DNA from: Bremia lactucae
Lineage: Eukaryota; Oomycota; Peronosporomycetes; Peronosporales; Peronosporaceae
Reading direction: 5' to 3'
DNA length: 42,634 bases
NCBI RefSeq assembly: GCF_004359215.1
Contig: NC_090625.1
Span: 494,761 to 537,394 of the forward strand
The notes below the pieces were generated by a model. The model ran no database searches. It had not been told where the DNA came from and was given only the letters and a program-made list of their open reading frames with translations. The position numbers and the translations under genes were made by a program. This document shows, one piece after another, positions 21,202 to 31,903 of this stretch (its first letter is position 1; each line of letters starts with the position of its first letter).

Positions 21202-21730
21202 TGTAACGGAATAAAGTTGCTATAATGTTACACAGTCCCCTTTAACTTAACTTGATGTACTTAAGGGGATGGTCATTCACTTAAAAAGATATTTGACCCA
21301 CCACTCGGGTGTAGTTAATATTTGTGACCAACCCTAGTGTATGTCATGCACATAGGTGCATTCACGTTAGGAGAAATGACGCCTATCGTCATCCGTTACG
21401 CAAAGTATCTAGAAAGATACGCTCGCGATACATGATGGTCTTTTCGACAGAGATGACATTTTTGATTGGTGAAATAGGTATTTATACTAAAAAGATTAAA
21501 TATAAATTAGTCTGAAAACTACTTCCAACTGAGTAAGTGCGCACGAGGAGCCGGATTACCGCTCCCGTGACGACACTCAACTAGAGTACTTAGTGCGTCG
21601 GGTGAGGTCGCTTAGGCGCCCACCACAACTACCTCACTGCACGCAAGAGAAGACGGTCTAACCGCTTCCTCGCTGTGCTAGGGTGTGTGTCTAAGTAGAG
21701 CGTAGCCGCATTGAGACGTGCCTGCCTTCA
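21202..21730 (+). repeat. Family 2 solo LTR 'D' inserted in T3 RT
   Basis: Runs TGTAACGGAATAAAG...to CCTGCCTTCA, i.e. family 2 sense on the plus strand. Flanking 5-mers TGCCG (21197-21201) and CGCCG (21731-21735) differ at one base, as in an aged target-site duplication. The T3 RT reads CIVGKHG up to one side and resumes GMRPDP on the other, confirming insertion into an existing element. No internal family 2 sequence accompanies it. Confidence 0.85.
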
Positions 21731-21850
21731 CGCCGTGTTTACCGACTATGCACCTAAGAAGTGGTATTTCGCTTGCAGCGTGTTGATTTACGTTAACGCT
21801 ATGAGCTTGAAGATGGGCTTACGGTCGAGATTGCAAACCGAAAAATAAGT
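21731..21850 (-). pseudogene. T3 RT connection, segment upstream of the solo LTR
   Basis: The minus strand reads AASEIPLLRCIVGKHG (about 21785-21735), preceded by a degraded stretch corresponding to the LYANLKKC region. It is continuous in content with 21201 downward across the inserted LTR. Confidence 0.7.
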
Positions 21851-21865
21851 TGTATTTTGAGTTTA

Positions 21866-22125
21866 ACATTATCCTACCGTTAACTTTATCCTACCGTTAG
21901 CTTTATCCTACCGTTAATTATTTCCTATCATTCGCTGCGCCCCCTTTCCCAGATATGTGGACTACCATAAAATGGGGGACGTCACTGTCTGGCGGTACAG
22001 TGCTGGTGAACCCCAAACACCAGTTCCCGAAGGTTTTACTTTTTGTCGTTACCGGGTATCGAACCGGTGACCAGTGGGTCGCACCGCCATGCCTTACCCG
22101 ACTGAGCCACAACACACGATATTTT
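21866..22125 (-). repeat. tRNA-derived SINE with 16-bp tail repeats
   Basis: The minus strand has a perfect RNA polymerase III A box TGGCTCAGTCGG (22098-22109) and B box GGTTCGATACC (22055-22065), 32 bases apart, in a tRNA-like head. A unique body follows (GGTTCACCAGCACTG, near 21990). At the far end are three to four copies of a TAACGGTAGGATAAAG unit (about 21868-21920). Head, body and short tandem tail are the structure of a tRNA-related SINE. The cloverleaf is not clean: the T arm needs an 8-base loop and the acceptor strands pair poorly, so it is not a working tRNA gene. Confidence 0.75.
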
Positions 22126-22290
22126 CCACACTCAACTTCTTCGTGTTATTCTTGTAATTTGATCCCGTATAAACGCATATGCATAAAGTGCAACACTTTC
22201 GATGAATACATCAATCTTCAACACTCTCCCTTGATGTGCGCTCGAAGTGATGCCCTTATGCTGCCATGCCGAGTCCCATGATAAACTTGG

Positions 22291-22728
22291 NNNNNNNNNN
22301 NNNNNNNNNNNNNNNNNNNNNNNNNNNNNNNNNNNNNNNNNNNNNNNNNNNNNNNNNNNNNNNNNNNNNNNNNNNNNNNNNNNNNNNNNNNNNNNNNNNN
22401 NNNNNNNNNNNNNNNNNNNNNNNNNNNNNNNNNNNNNNNNNNNNNNNNNNNNNNNNNNNNNNNNNNNNNNNNNNNNNNNNNNNNNNNNNNNNNNNNNNNN
22501 NNNNNNNNNNNNNNNNNNNNNNNNNNNNNNNNNNNNNNNNNNNNNNNNNNNNNNNNNNNNNNNNNNNNNNNNNNNNNNNNNNNNNNNNNNNNNNNNNNNN
22601 NNNNNNNNNNNNNNNNNNNNNNNNNNNNNNNNNNNNNNNNNNNNNNNNNNNNNNNNNNNNNNNNNNNNNNNNNNNNNNNNNNNNNNNNNNNNNNNNNNNN
22701 NNNNNNNNNNNNNNNNNNNNNNNNNNNN
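22291..22728. other. Assembly gap (438 N)
   Basis: A run of N. It lies where the RT palm of T3, including the YFDD motif, should be. The 165 bases on its left (22126-22290) belong neither to the SINE nor recognisably to RT. Confidence 0.99.
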
Positions 22729-23106
22729 TGGCCCGCTTTTAATCGATTACTTTTTCACGAGGCATGGCCACATCTTTATGACGCAGTATTTCGAGCCCGG
22801 TTTGAGCTCGATCTCATGTCGAGTGCCTGTATCCTTTGGCAACTCGCATTGAACTGTTTCAGGGGATACACCCCTGAATTTAGTTAGATTTTTACATAAA
22901 GTATTTATTTTAAGTGACTCCCAGGATTGAGTAGTATATCTTTCAATCTGAGTTTTCACATCGAGGACACTTTCGTCTATCGATGAGCTGCTGAGAACCC
23001 GTTCGTTCTCTGCAAAAATTACCGCTGACCGTATATCGGTTACGTATTCGTCCTCTGTGAAGAATACCCAGATTTGCTTGATTCTACCACTATGCAGATC
23101 TCTCAA
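22729..23106 (-). pseudogene. RT N-terminus and linker of T3
   Basis: Open from 23106 (MRDLHSGRIKQIWVFF) through the linker to VQCELPKDTGTRHEIEL, KPGSKYCVIKMWP and then LVKK, where the expected PREQ motif is frame-shifted just before the gap. This is the Ty3 RT fingers region; it continues, after the gap, at 21850. Confidence 0.8.
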
Positions 23107-24060
23107 GTACCGCTTGGGTTCTAGGTTTGGTACTAGAGTTATATCCGAAGTTTACTTCGGAGGCGCATACAGATCAAGAGTATAAGCGCCTACTCTTGAG
23201 CCGTTATTAACCAAGACATTTAATGTCTCGGTTTCTTCCTGGGATTTATCCACAGGCTGCCGATGGATTATTCCCTCGGGAACTTGTAGTCTAGTCACTT
23301 CAGCATTAACTATTTGAGAAGATTTATCCTCAAGTACGTGGGGACTTATTCCCTCAACGTCTTCCGACTGTAAATGCGCTTTCACAGTCGGGTCCTCTAC
23401 GGTCAAATCTCTACTCGTCCTAGGATCATCGTGTTGTCCATTTTGGACAGCCGTTACTATCCTTGAATGTCGCCTGCTAGGCGTACATTCATGTCTCAAT
23501 CCACTCGACTTCTTTGGTCGACTTTCGGCGCTGCTTGTCCATTCGCACAGCCGCCGGCAGCTGACTTCACAGGGTGATAAGTAATCACACTGTAATCTTG
23601 TGCAGTCGTACTAACGGCCGTACCACAAGTAAGGCCATCGCACTCACTCGTAGTACATCCACTTGTTGACGCTCCAAGACGTTTATCAGATGGCCATCTG
23701 ATGAACAAGTGGCAGGCATCTTTACGGATCGATGCTGCCAGGTGATTCTTGGCTCATATTTTCTTAGCCAAGGTAAATCTAGGATGACAACAAATTTGTC
23801 ATCCAAATCCAGTACGATGAAATTATCCTCGTACTATAAATATTTTAGCGTGTAGTGAAATTTCACTACGCGTTTCATTACTGTTATCGATGCGCCTGTC
23901 GCTGGACGCACCGTCATCCTCGTTGAAGGGATGTCGCGCTCAACATATTTGATCCTACGACCATCTAGTGACTGGCGACGAATCAAATTATTCGACGCCC
24001 CAGCAACAGACCACTAGGGCTCTAAGTGACAAATCATCTGTCACTTTTAACTTCAAGGTG
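23107..24060 (-). pseudogene. Aspartic protease of T3, broken
   Basis: FVVILDLPWLRKYEPRITW (23806-23730) is the protease C-terminal signature, in an open frame down to 23585. The active-site loop near 24000 reads LVVCCWGVE in one frame; the aligned bases of the DCGASN motif in T1 show a small insertion and a lost Asp here. 23499-23152 is an open, acidic inter-domain stretch (VEGISPHVLEDKSSQIVN). The enzyme cannot be functional. Confidence 0.7.
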
Positions 24061-25000
24061 ATGAGAGATACCTCAACGCCAAGTGCAGAGACACATAATG
24101 ATTGTGTGTCTGGAGCAACTTGAGTCAGAGATTTGCAAATTCTCTGGAGGTTGTTGAATCAGGAGGGCGTTACGTCTCTACTGACCCCGTCCGTTTTTGG
24201 CGATCCGCCTCGCTGTTGCGGTTTAGCAACAACGTCGGACCCGCGAACATTGCTCTTTTTGGCATTCGGTCCATAATTAGGTTCAGTACCCCTCGGTCTT
24301 GGGCGTGCGGCACTATACTCATGAGCGTAGTGTCCTAACTTTAGACAGCGACTGCATCTCTGCACTAGCTTGCTGTTCGAAAAGCGAGGTCTCTCGCTTT
24401 CGACATAAAAAGATCCATAGGTTCTGGATTTTCAAGCTCTTGTCGTCTCGGAGGACCATACGATGACGAACTAGCTTGAGCCTGTCTCAAACTAAAGTCC
24501 TCTTTTCCACAACGATTATTGCTTCTTCAAGCGTACCAGTTCCAAGCGGAACAATTTGGTCTTCACGAGACCATTCGTAAGACCTTGCATGAACACCGTA
24601 TTCAACGTGTGTTCATAAATTGGATTGTTTGTGATACAACTCGCTAAGAGTCGTATATGTCGGGCATAAGCGTGAACGTCACGCTTGCCTTGCTTGAGTT
24701 TCAGAAGCTTTGATCGAGCTCTGAACTCAGCCCTAGGCGGTTCAAACGTCTTTTGAGCCGGACTTTAAAAGCCTCTAGCGAGCCAAATACATACGGGTCG
24801 CGCAACTTGAGGCCTAGTGCCCAAAGTTTGCCACGACCTGCCAAGTTTAAGCAAATGCGACTTGCATTTGCTCAGTCAAACTTGGCAGCATGTGACGAAT
24901 CTTGATGGCATCGTTCATTCGACGAACTACCTTAAAAGGAAGTCCTCTTCGACTACCGGTGTAGTGACAGCATTAAGCTTATTATAAGCCACGATGTGCC
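24061..25000 (-). pseudogene. gag C-terminal half of T3, knuckle degraded
   Basis: 24365-24159 encodes CSRCLKLGHYAHEYSAARP, a CCHC zinc knuckle in which the last Cys is Tyr, followed by the basic tail. Upstream on the minus strand lie PEPMDL (about 24410) and, near 24900-24960, decayed capsid-like sequence containing the FVE/DD region. The N-terminal half and 5' LTR are absent; unrelated DNA begins about 25000. Confidence 0.65.
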
Positions 25001-25254
25001 ACTTAATGTTTCGCTTCTTGACACAAATTGTCGATATTTAATGGAAAGACTTACACGCACGCACCATTCGCGTGCTTAGCACGGAACAAATCCGACATGA
25101 CGTCATAGTTTTCTTTTATAAAGGCCAATGCAGTATTCCGGAATCAGGTCAAAGATATGACATTCCCCTCTTATAGGAGTTGAAACAGATGGTGGATAAT
25201 GACACACCACGTCTTGCAATTCCTTAATCAACTGATCTGAAAGGACGGTGGATT
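25001..25254. other. No gene recognised
   Basis: Short unassigned stretch between T3 gag and a family 2 linker piece. Nothing coding or repetitive was recognised. Confidence 0.5.
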
Positions 25255-25467
25255 CTAACACACCATGTATAAAAATCTCGTTACTGACGGACCTGAAGTA
25301 TCTTTATAGATCGGTGATCTACTACGCGCACTAAGAGCCGCTTTCATGTACTCAAAGACGGCTTCACCCAGAAGTGATGATGATTTTAACTCATTATCAC
25401 GTCGAACGACCACCAAATTTGATAAGTTGCCAGCCTTCAAAGCTTGACCAAAATCATCAACAGACAT
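25255..25467 (-). pseudogene. Ty3 family 2 protease-RT linker fragment
   Basis: Minus-strand frame of 70 codons: FGQALKAGNLSNLVVVRRDN, ELKSSSLLGEAVFEYMKAAL. From knowledge of oomycete Ty3 elements this resembles the acidic linker just before RT. It ends before any RT motif, and no RT follows to its left, so only the linker survives. Confidence 0.5.
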
Positions 25468-25613
25468 TGCGTCTAGCTCTCGAAAAAAGTGTCACGGTGG
25501 GATAGACTACTGTTAACGTCACCCATAGCCTTATCAGTCACTCCATCGACGAATGTATGCAGCTGTTCGCTACTATCACTCCGGGACACCACCTACGCTT
25601 CCGGTTAACATTT

Positions 25614-26914
25614 TCATGCTACCACACGTGCATTAAATGAATCTAGCCTGGAATGGTAAAGTCTGAAAACTTTATAATTTAATTCGATGGAGCTATATGC
25701 ATGGTGGTACGAGTAAGAGTAGCTGAGCGAACAGGACGGCGTAAGCCATTCACGAGGCTCGACGTATGCTTTGTAATGAACGCGCCGAATTGTTGATAGC
25801 AAATTCTGGCTTCGGCAAGAACGCACTTCAAGACGTAAACGAGTGGACGTATCATCGAAATACAACTTCGAAGACACGATGTACATGTTCCCCCGTCTGA
25901 CGATCTGTTACAGTAGGTTATATGCTGACATTCTCAACCGTGTTTAAGTGAACGAAACACGAATTGTTAAAACGCTGCTGTGAACAGAAGATCTCGATCC
26001 AAAAACAGTCCAAGGGGAGGTACACCTATGGAGTCGTAATATCGCGTCGATAAAGACACAAGCACAGCCTTTGGCTGTGTTTGACTCCAGGACTGCAGCA
26101 ATTTGACCATCTTGCCGAACCTATCTCCAAACGCAAGAATAGCGGAAGATTTGTGAGCGTCTTAGGGTAAATCGAAGACGAATTTTATTAGTACAGACCG
26201 CCTACACTCTGCCGGAACAGGCAGAGCTTGGAACAGAGCACGGAATAAAGGGCTAGGTTTGACAAGCTGACAAATCTCGCAAAAATGTACGTGCTTGCAA
26301 ATTCATACTGGCAAGGCCAGAAAAATTCGCGACTTATATGAGGTAAGTCTTCTTACGGCCACGAAGCCCAATCATGACACTCATTCATAATGCTTAGTCG
26401 AATATAACTGTGAGTCGGGGTGACGACACGAGGTGTGTCGCCATCAACGGCTGTGTAAATTCAGTAAACTGGCGTGTTGTGTGTATCAATTTAATCGGAC
26501 CGATACAAATTAGGCAATTCCTTCAATAATTGTTGTGATGGATGCCGGAGAGGACCATCAAACTTAAAGAGCCTTATCTTCTAACTAGGCTCATCTTACG
26601 TCGTAAAGAAATGTTGACGACGGAACACCTGTTGTTGCAACAGTGGGCTTGTTCTCACTGTTGATTTGCGTAATCGGTTCGAAATTGGGCCGGTGCAAAA
26701 GGGCACAGCGACGACATTGAGTCGTCCTCGCTTAAATTCACGGATAAGTTATACTCTGCGAAAAAAGACAACAACCTCGTCATTCTTTGCGAGATGTGTG
26801 GACCGTCCGTGAAGACGCATGGGTCGGTGTAAGCAAAACAATCTATCTCCTTAGATATATACTCTAAACATAGCCAGTGCATATCTAATTGCAATAAGTT
26901 CCGTTTCTTGCACT
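25614..26914 (-). pseudogene. Ty3 RNase H and integrase remnant, heavily decayed
   Basis: From right to left: VVQETELIAIRYAL (about 26914-26875), YTDPCVFTDGPHISQRM and LLSFFAEYNLSVNLS (26840-26730), RNase H end, then decayed integrase. Nucleotide similarity to T3 is recognisable over integrase (for example the stretch encoding EWLTP..SCS at 25720-25760 corresponds to T3 SGLRHP). Stops and frameshifts are dense, so this copy is older than T3. The first 5 bases on its right, ACATC, form one half of the duplication flanking the next LTR pair. Confidence 0.65.
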
Positions 26915-26919
26915 ACATC

Positions 26920-27449
26920 TGTAGGCGGGCACGTCGTCATGCCACGCTCTTCTTAGGCACACACCCTAGCACAGCGAGGAAGCGGTTTAACCTGCTTCTC
27001 TTGCGTGCAGTGAGGCAGTTGTGGTGGGCGCGTTAGCGACCTCACCCAACACACTAAGAACTCTAGTTAAGTGTCGTCACGGGAGCGGTAATCCGTCTCC
27101 TCGTGCGCACTTACCAAGTAGGTAGTAAATTTCAGACTGATTTATATTTAATAGAATTAAATACAAATACCTATTTTTACCAATTAAAATGTTATCTCTA
27201 TAGATATCATTTAATATGTATTGCGAGCGTATCTTTATAGATACCTCGCGTAACTGATGACGCTGGGCGTCATCCCTCCTAATGTGAATGCACCCATGTG
27301 CATCACATCCACAAGGGTTGGTCACAAATGTGCACCACACCCGAGTGTTGGGTCTAATTACTATTATTTAGTGATTGACCATCCCCTTAAGTACACGAAG
27401 TGTACTTAATGGGGACTGTGTAACATAGGGGCAACTTTAGCCCGTTACA
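26920..27449 (-). repeat. Family 2 LTR 'B' (530 bp), 3' LTR of a pair
   Basis: Plus reading TGTAGGCGGGC...GCCCGTTACA. It differs from LTR 'C' (31924-32456) at only a few percent of positions by eye, and the outer flanks are identical 5-mers: ACATC at 26915-26919 and at 32457-32461. That makes B and C the two ends of one insertion. No polypurine tract lies inside B at 27450, where T3-like RT starts at once. Confidence 0.85.
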
Positions 27450-28457
27450 CGGCATGCGCCCTGATCCCGCAAAGATCAATTCAATTACCGACTGGCCAGT
27501 TCCAGTTGATGTCAGGAGACTAAGAAAGTTCCTTGGGCTAGCGGCGTACTTGCACAAGTACTCATGCAATTATGCTGAGATGACAACTAATATCTCTCGC
27601 CTCTGAAGAAAGACGAGAAATGGAGATGGAACGCTGATTCTCAGCGACCCTTTGAGGGCATCAAGCGAAGCTTGATCCAATCACCCATCTTGGCGATTGC
27701 GGATCAAGAACAACCATTCCATTTGGTCTGTGACGCTAGCGTTTTCGCAATCGGCTGTGCCTTAATGCAATTAGATACGAACGGCGCAGAGCGCGTCGTC
27801 TATTACCAACCGCGTCAGCTGCAACCAGCTGAACGCAATAAACCAATGCACGAACAGGAGCTCCTTGCCATGAAATATGCACTGTCTAAATTGAGGGTCT
27901 ATCTCCGAGGAGATAGACCGTTCATGATATATACGGACGATGCGTCATTACGCACGGCCGTAAATAGCCCACACCTCTCACAAAGAATGCCGAAGTGGCC
28001 ACCCTTCTTCGCAAAGTATATTTTCTCCGTGAAATATAAACCAGGACGACTTAATGTTGTCACTGATGCGCTAACACGCCGACCCGATCTCGAGCCGGCT
28101 GCGCATTCCAAAAGGGAAAATAAACCCACTATTGCAACACTAATGTCAAGTGTTCTGTCATCAACCTTGTTTGATGACATAAAGAAAGCCTACACAGAAG
28201 ATAAAGACCTTCTGCGTTTATTAGATCATCTGATGAATCCATCCGATAAATCTTTTAAAGATTTATTGGCTTCATATCGATCGTCATCCGATCAGTGCAC
28301 AACACGCAATGGCTTATTGTATTACACAGCCGTTGCCGGCGACACTCCACGTGTCGTCGTCCCAACTCACAATGATTTGCGCTTGCGATCAGGTATGGGT
28401 GTCACGATGCTCCAACAAGCGGGCATCGTGGACGTGAGAAGACTTACCTCACAATAA
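27450..28457 (+). pseudogene. RT connection and RNase H, copy of T3
   Basis: Identical in sequence to 20194-21201 read inverted: GMRPDPAKINSI at 27452, a stop near 27604, then the 261-codon frame 27672-28457 with the RNase H residues in CDASVF, HEQELL and YTDDAS. Because it carries the same stop and frameshift, it copies the already broken T3. Confidence 0.85.
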
Positions 28458-29749
28458 GTCGCGACTTTTACTGGCCCCGCCAGTATCAGTTCGTGCGCAA
28501 GTACATTAGTGCTTGCGAGGTATTCAACTGGTGAAGCGTAGCCCTTCATCCGTGCACCTCTTCAACCTCTACCGCTTCCGGCAGAGTGTTGGCAGTCCGT
28601 ATCCATGGACTTCGTCTTCGGATTCCCTGAAGACGACCACAAAAACAATGGAATCCTTGTTTTTGTAGACAGATTCAGCAAGATGGTACATCTTGCTGCA
28701 AAACCAGAGTCGATCACGGCTCCGGGGTACGCCCGTGTCTTTATCGACACAGAATTCAAACTCCACGGTTTTCTCCAAGAACTGGTCTCCGATAGAGATC
28801 TACGGATTATGGCGGAGTTTTGTCAATCCGTGTTCCGTTCTCTCGGAACACGGCTGACTATGTCAACTTCTGATCATCCAGAAACAGATGATCAGACGGA
28901 ACGCGGAAATCGCGTCCTTGAAGAGATACTTCGAGATTACGTCCAATCGTATCCGAATTGGAGCGAGTTTATATTAATGGTCGGAATCGCCAATAAAACC
29001 TCGGTGCATGCGTCTACAACACATACACCGCTCTTCGTGAGTGGCTTACGCCATCCACGCATACCCACCCAATAAGAGGGAGTCTCTAGTTTAAAAGGCG
29101 GTGGACTCGCAAGAGCAAAACCATTTCTGGCTCATGCTCATCACGCGTTAAAGTTACCAACGACGCGAATGATGTCGATGTCGAAGCAATCGACATCGAA
29201 GATGAGAAAGATCTCATGGTAGTGCGCAAAAAGCGCACCGGAAAAGACAAAACAAATGAGACAGCAGAGGAATTCTGCTGGCTCGAAAATCAGTAGTCCA
29301 TTTGAACAGGATTCGACTAAAGACGCAGTGGACCGTCAGAAACGGAACGCAGACAAACATGGAAGAGCAAATGTTCTTTCATTTAGAATTAATGATCTAG
29401 TTTTACTTTCTACGGTAAACTTACCTATGCATGAAGTCACTAATGTGGGTAGTAGTAAACTACAACCCAAGTTCATTGGCCATTCCGTGTAATACATAGC
29501 AGAGGCAATGCTTACACAATAGAATTGCCACGAAAGATACGAACGCATCCTACGTTTTACGTCGGTCGGCTCCGTCCATACCATTTGTCCGCAATTCTTT
29601 CGCGGACGGATGTGACCACCCCTTTCAAAGAATCCCTAAAAGATCTTTGTGATCATGAGCCAGACGCTCACGTTGATTATGGAGATTCTCATGCTGAATC
29701 CGAAGTTCCTAGAAATCGCGGTAAGCTGACGACAGTCACGAAAGCGTGA
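28458..29749 (+). pseudogene. Integrase and pol tail, copy of T3
   Basis: The integrase core at 28605-29075 has the D2, D63, E99 set with the 35-residue spacing. The zinc-binding domain is frameshifted as in T3. The C-terminal pieces are 29256-29492 and 29525-29749. Same lesions as the left arm. Confidence 0.85.
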
Positions 29750-30403
29750 TAATTCTGTTCGTACTTTAACATTGAGTACGCACTTTTCGAACGGTCTTCC
29801 AACCGTTCGATAGCATGAGGTTGCACCTTCTGTTACAATGAGTAACGCTTACCGCGCTCGTGATCAAGATTCTCCTCCAAATCATGGAGGAAGGGATCGA
29901 GTTTGTCGATCTTCGACTCTAGATTCGACACATAGGTCGGATCCAATTTTTTCTCCTCCGCCACAACCCTAGGTGGATTCCCACGGTGGTCAACGTTTCC
30001 TTGTAGAACGTATTCAAAACCACCGTGATGTGAAGGAGCAGCGAACGAGTTATCGTATTCGCTAGCACGGTTATCCATCTTCGCATGACAGCTGCGAGCC
30101 TCGGTCCCAGCTGATTGTTGACGTTAGAGGGCCTCGTCCGTCAGTATGACGAGACCTATCCGATAGATCAGAAGGTCCATCGGAAAACACGCGCCCCAGG
30201 CGCTTTTAAATCGATTGCAAAACATTTATCGCATCGCGTATCTCGATAGAGATGCGAGCCCATCCCCAAGGCGACGAAAGGAATTACACATCCCCTTTCA
30301 CTCGTTTCGTGTAGTCGACACAGCACGGACAGGGATCACCCCACGTGAGGCATGAAGGTCCTACCTCACGAGACAACCAATGAAATTTATACCTTGCACC
30401 GGT
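29625..30403 (-). pseudogene. Antisense ORF, copy of the T3 one, cut by the gap
   Basis: Mirror of 18248-19026: cysteine clusters (CLTWGDPCPCC, RDTRCDKC) and coiled coils in the same broken frames, the largest piece at 30078-29833. The N-terminal half would lie in the gap if the duplication continues. It is on the same strand as the family 2 gag at 31266-31867. Confidence 0.5.
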
Positions 30404-31265
30404 NNNNNNNNNNNNNNNNNNNNNNNNNNNNNNNNNNNNNNNNNNNNNNNNNNNNNNNNNNNNNNNNNNNNNNNNNNNNNNNNNNNNNNNNNNNNNNNNN
30501 NNNNNNNNNNNNNNNNNNNNNNNNNNNNNNNNNNNNNNNNNNNNNNNNNNNNNNNNNNNNNNNNNNNNNNNNNNNNNNNNNNNNNNNNNNNNNNNNNNNN
30601 NNNNNNNNNNNNNNNNNNNNNNNNNNNNNNNNNNNNNNNNNNNNNNNNNNNNNNNNNNNNNNNNNNNNNNNNNNNNNNNNNNNNNNNNNNNNNNNNNNNN
30701 NNNNNNNNNNNNNNNNNNNNNNNNNNNNNNNNNNNNNNNNNNNNNNNNNNNNNNNNNNNNNNNNNNNNNNNNNNNNNNNNNNNNNNNNNNNNNNNNNNNN
30801 NNNNNNNNNNNNNNNNNNNNNNNNNNNNNNNNNNNNNNNNNNNNNNNNNNNNNNNNNNNNNNNNNNNNNNNNNNNNNNNNNNNNNNNNNNNNNNNNNNNN
30901 NNNNNNNNNNNNNNNNNNNNNNNNNNNNNNNNNNNNNNNNNNNNNNNNNNNNNNNNNNNNNNNNNNNNNNNNNNNNNNNNNNNNNNNNNNNNNNNNNNNN
31001 NNNNNNNNNNNNNNNNNNNNNNNNNNNNNNNNNNNNNNNNNNNNNNNNNNNNNNNNNNNNNNNNNNNNNNNNNNNNNNNNNNNNNNNNNNNNNNNNNNNN
31101 NNNNNNNNNNNNNNNNNNNNNNNNNNNNNNNNNNNNNNNNNNNNNNNNNNNNNNNNNNNNNNNNNNNNNNNNNNNNNNNNNNNNNNNNNNNNNNNNNNNN
31201 NNNNNNNNNNNNNNNNNNNNNNNNNNNNNNNNNNNNNNNNNNNNNNNNNNNNNNNNNNNNNNNNN
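30404..31265. other. Assembly gap (862 N)
   Basis: A run of N between the inverted-repeat copy and family 2 gag. Frames drawn across it are meaningless. Confidence 0.99.
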
Positions 31266-31867
31266 CCAAAGAAGCGCGCCTGAAGCAACACTTCGTTGTT
31301 CGGCGGCTGGTACATGGCGCGAATCTTTTCCTTAAAGATCGCCCATGTAGGGAACGCCTTTCTGTCCGCCATAAGCGCCGAGTAAGCCCACTCTGAGGCC
31401 TTACCGCGCAGATGCGACATGGCGTACGACACCATCCGGCTGTCGTCCTCGATGAGCTGGGCGACACCGCATTGCTCCACGGCTAAAAGCCAGTGGACAA
31501 TCGTGTGCGCCGCAGTTCCATCGAACTTAGGCGGGTCCATCTGAATGGGCCTCGGCTGATGCGGCCGGGCAGAGAGCATCTCAACACTCCTGTTGAGAGC
31601 CTCGCTGTGATCCTGCTCATGCCTCAGCTCATCCTAAGTCTGAGTGACGGACCCCGCCGCAGCATGGCTCTGTGCCTCGGACGCGGCCCTCCGCTGTCCG
31701 AGCACAAATGCCTCAAACTGCTCCAACTGAGCAACATGTTGCTCAGGAGGACTACCCAGGAGCCTGGCCAGGGCTTGTTCACCAAGTCCTTGCGCCATTA
31801 GCCCTGCTACCTCCCGATGATGTTCGGATAGGTGGAAAAAATGAGCCCAATCAATATTGAGGCTCAT
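31266..31867 (-). pseudogene. Ty3 family 2 gag, one in-frame TAG, cut by the gap
   Basis: From the ATG at 31865-31867 (MSLNIDWAHF) the frame runs through EHHREVAGLMAQGLGEQALA, LLGSPPEQHVAQLEQFEAF, Ala/Gln-rich coil, TAG at 31631-31633, then in the same frame to the Retrotrans_gag core: MDPPKFDGTAAHTIVHWLLA, MVSYAMSHLRGKASEWAYSA, FPTWAIFKEKIRAMYQ. It enters the N gap still open. Only one stop interrupts about 200 codons, so this is a young copy. A start further upstream (31912) would run through the primer-binding site and is unlikely. Confidence 0.8.
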
Positions 31868-31903
31868 CCTCACGTACACACGCAGAGATGCGGGTCGTGG
31901 GAA

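Larger units (their letters stand above)
18248..21209 (-). repeat. Left arm of a 2,962-bp inverted repeat
   Basis: Every base compared between this segment and the reverse complement of 27442-30403 agrees, and all translated frames on both strands are identical. Paired positions sum to 48651. The inner end falls 8 bases inside the family 2 LTR at 21202; beyond it the two LTRs differ at many positions. The outer end is set by the N gap opposite, so the true length may be greater. Confidence 0.9.
17001..25000 (-). mobile_element. Ty3/Gypsy T3 (family 1), near full length, interrupted
   Basis: Minus strand from 25000 down: gag (partial), protease, RT start, then the N gap, SINE, RT connection, a family 2 solo LTR, RT/RNase H, integrase, pol tail, an opposed ORF, and a 3' LTR. 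The pieces on both sides of gap and SINE are complementary parts of pol in the right order. I therefore read them as one element; this is an inference because the joining RT palm lies in the gap. The 5' LTR and gag N-terminus are missing. Confidence 0.7.
27442..30403 (+). repeat. Right arm of the 2,962-bp inverted repeat
   Basis: Reverse complement of 18248-21209 with no difference found. It begins 8 bases inside LTR B (CCGTTACA, shared by family 2 LTR ends), so identity effectively starts at the LTR-interior junction, and ends at the N gap. Confidence 0.9.

Noticed and set aside
22045..22115. Functional tRNA gene
   Set aside because: A and B boxes are perfect, but the T arm needs an 8-base loop, acceptor strands pair poorly and a SINE-like body and tail follow.
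22247..22852. Open frames spanning the first N gap
   Set aside because: They consist almost entirely of unknown residues; the ends belong to different contexts (downstream of the SINE and in T3 RT on the other strand).
30284..31579. Long frames spanning the second N gap, apparently joining family 2 gag to the antisense ORF
   Set aside because: Continuity is an artefact of N translation. Both ends are on the minus strand, which is noted, but no sequence supports a fusion.
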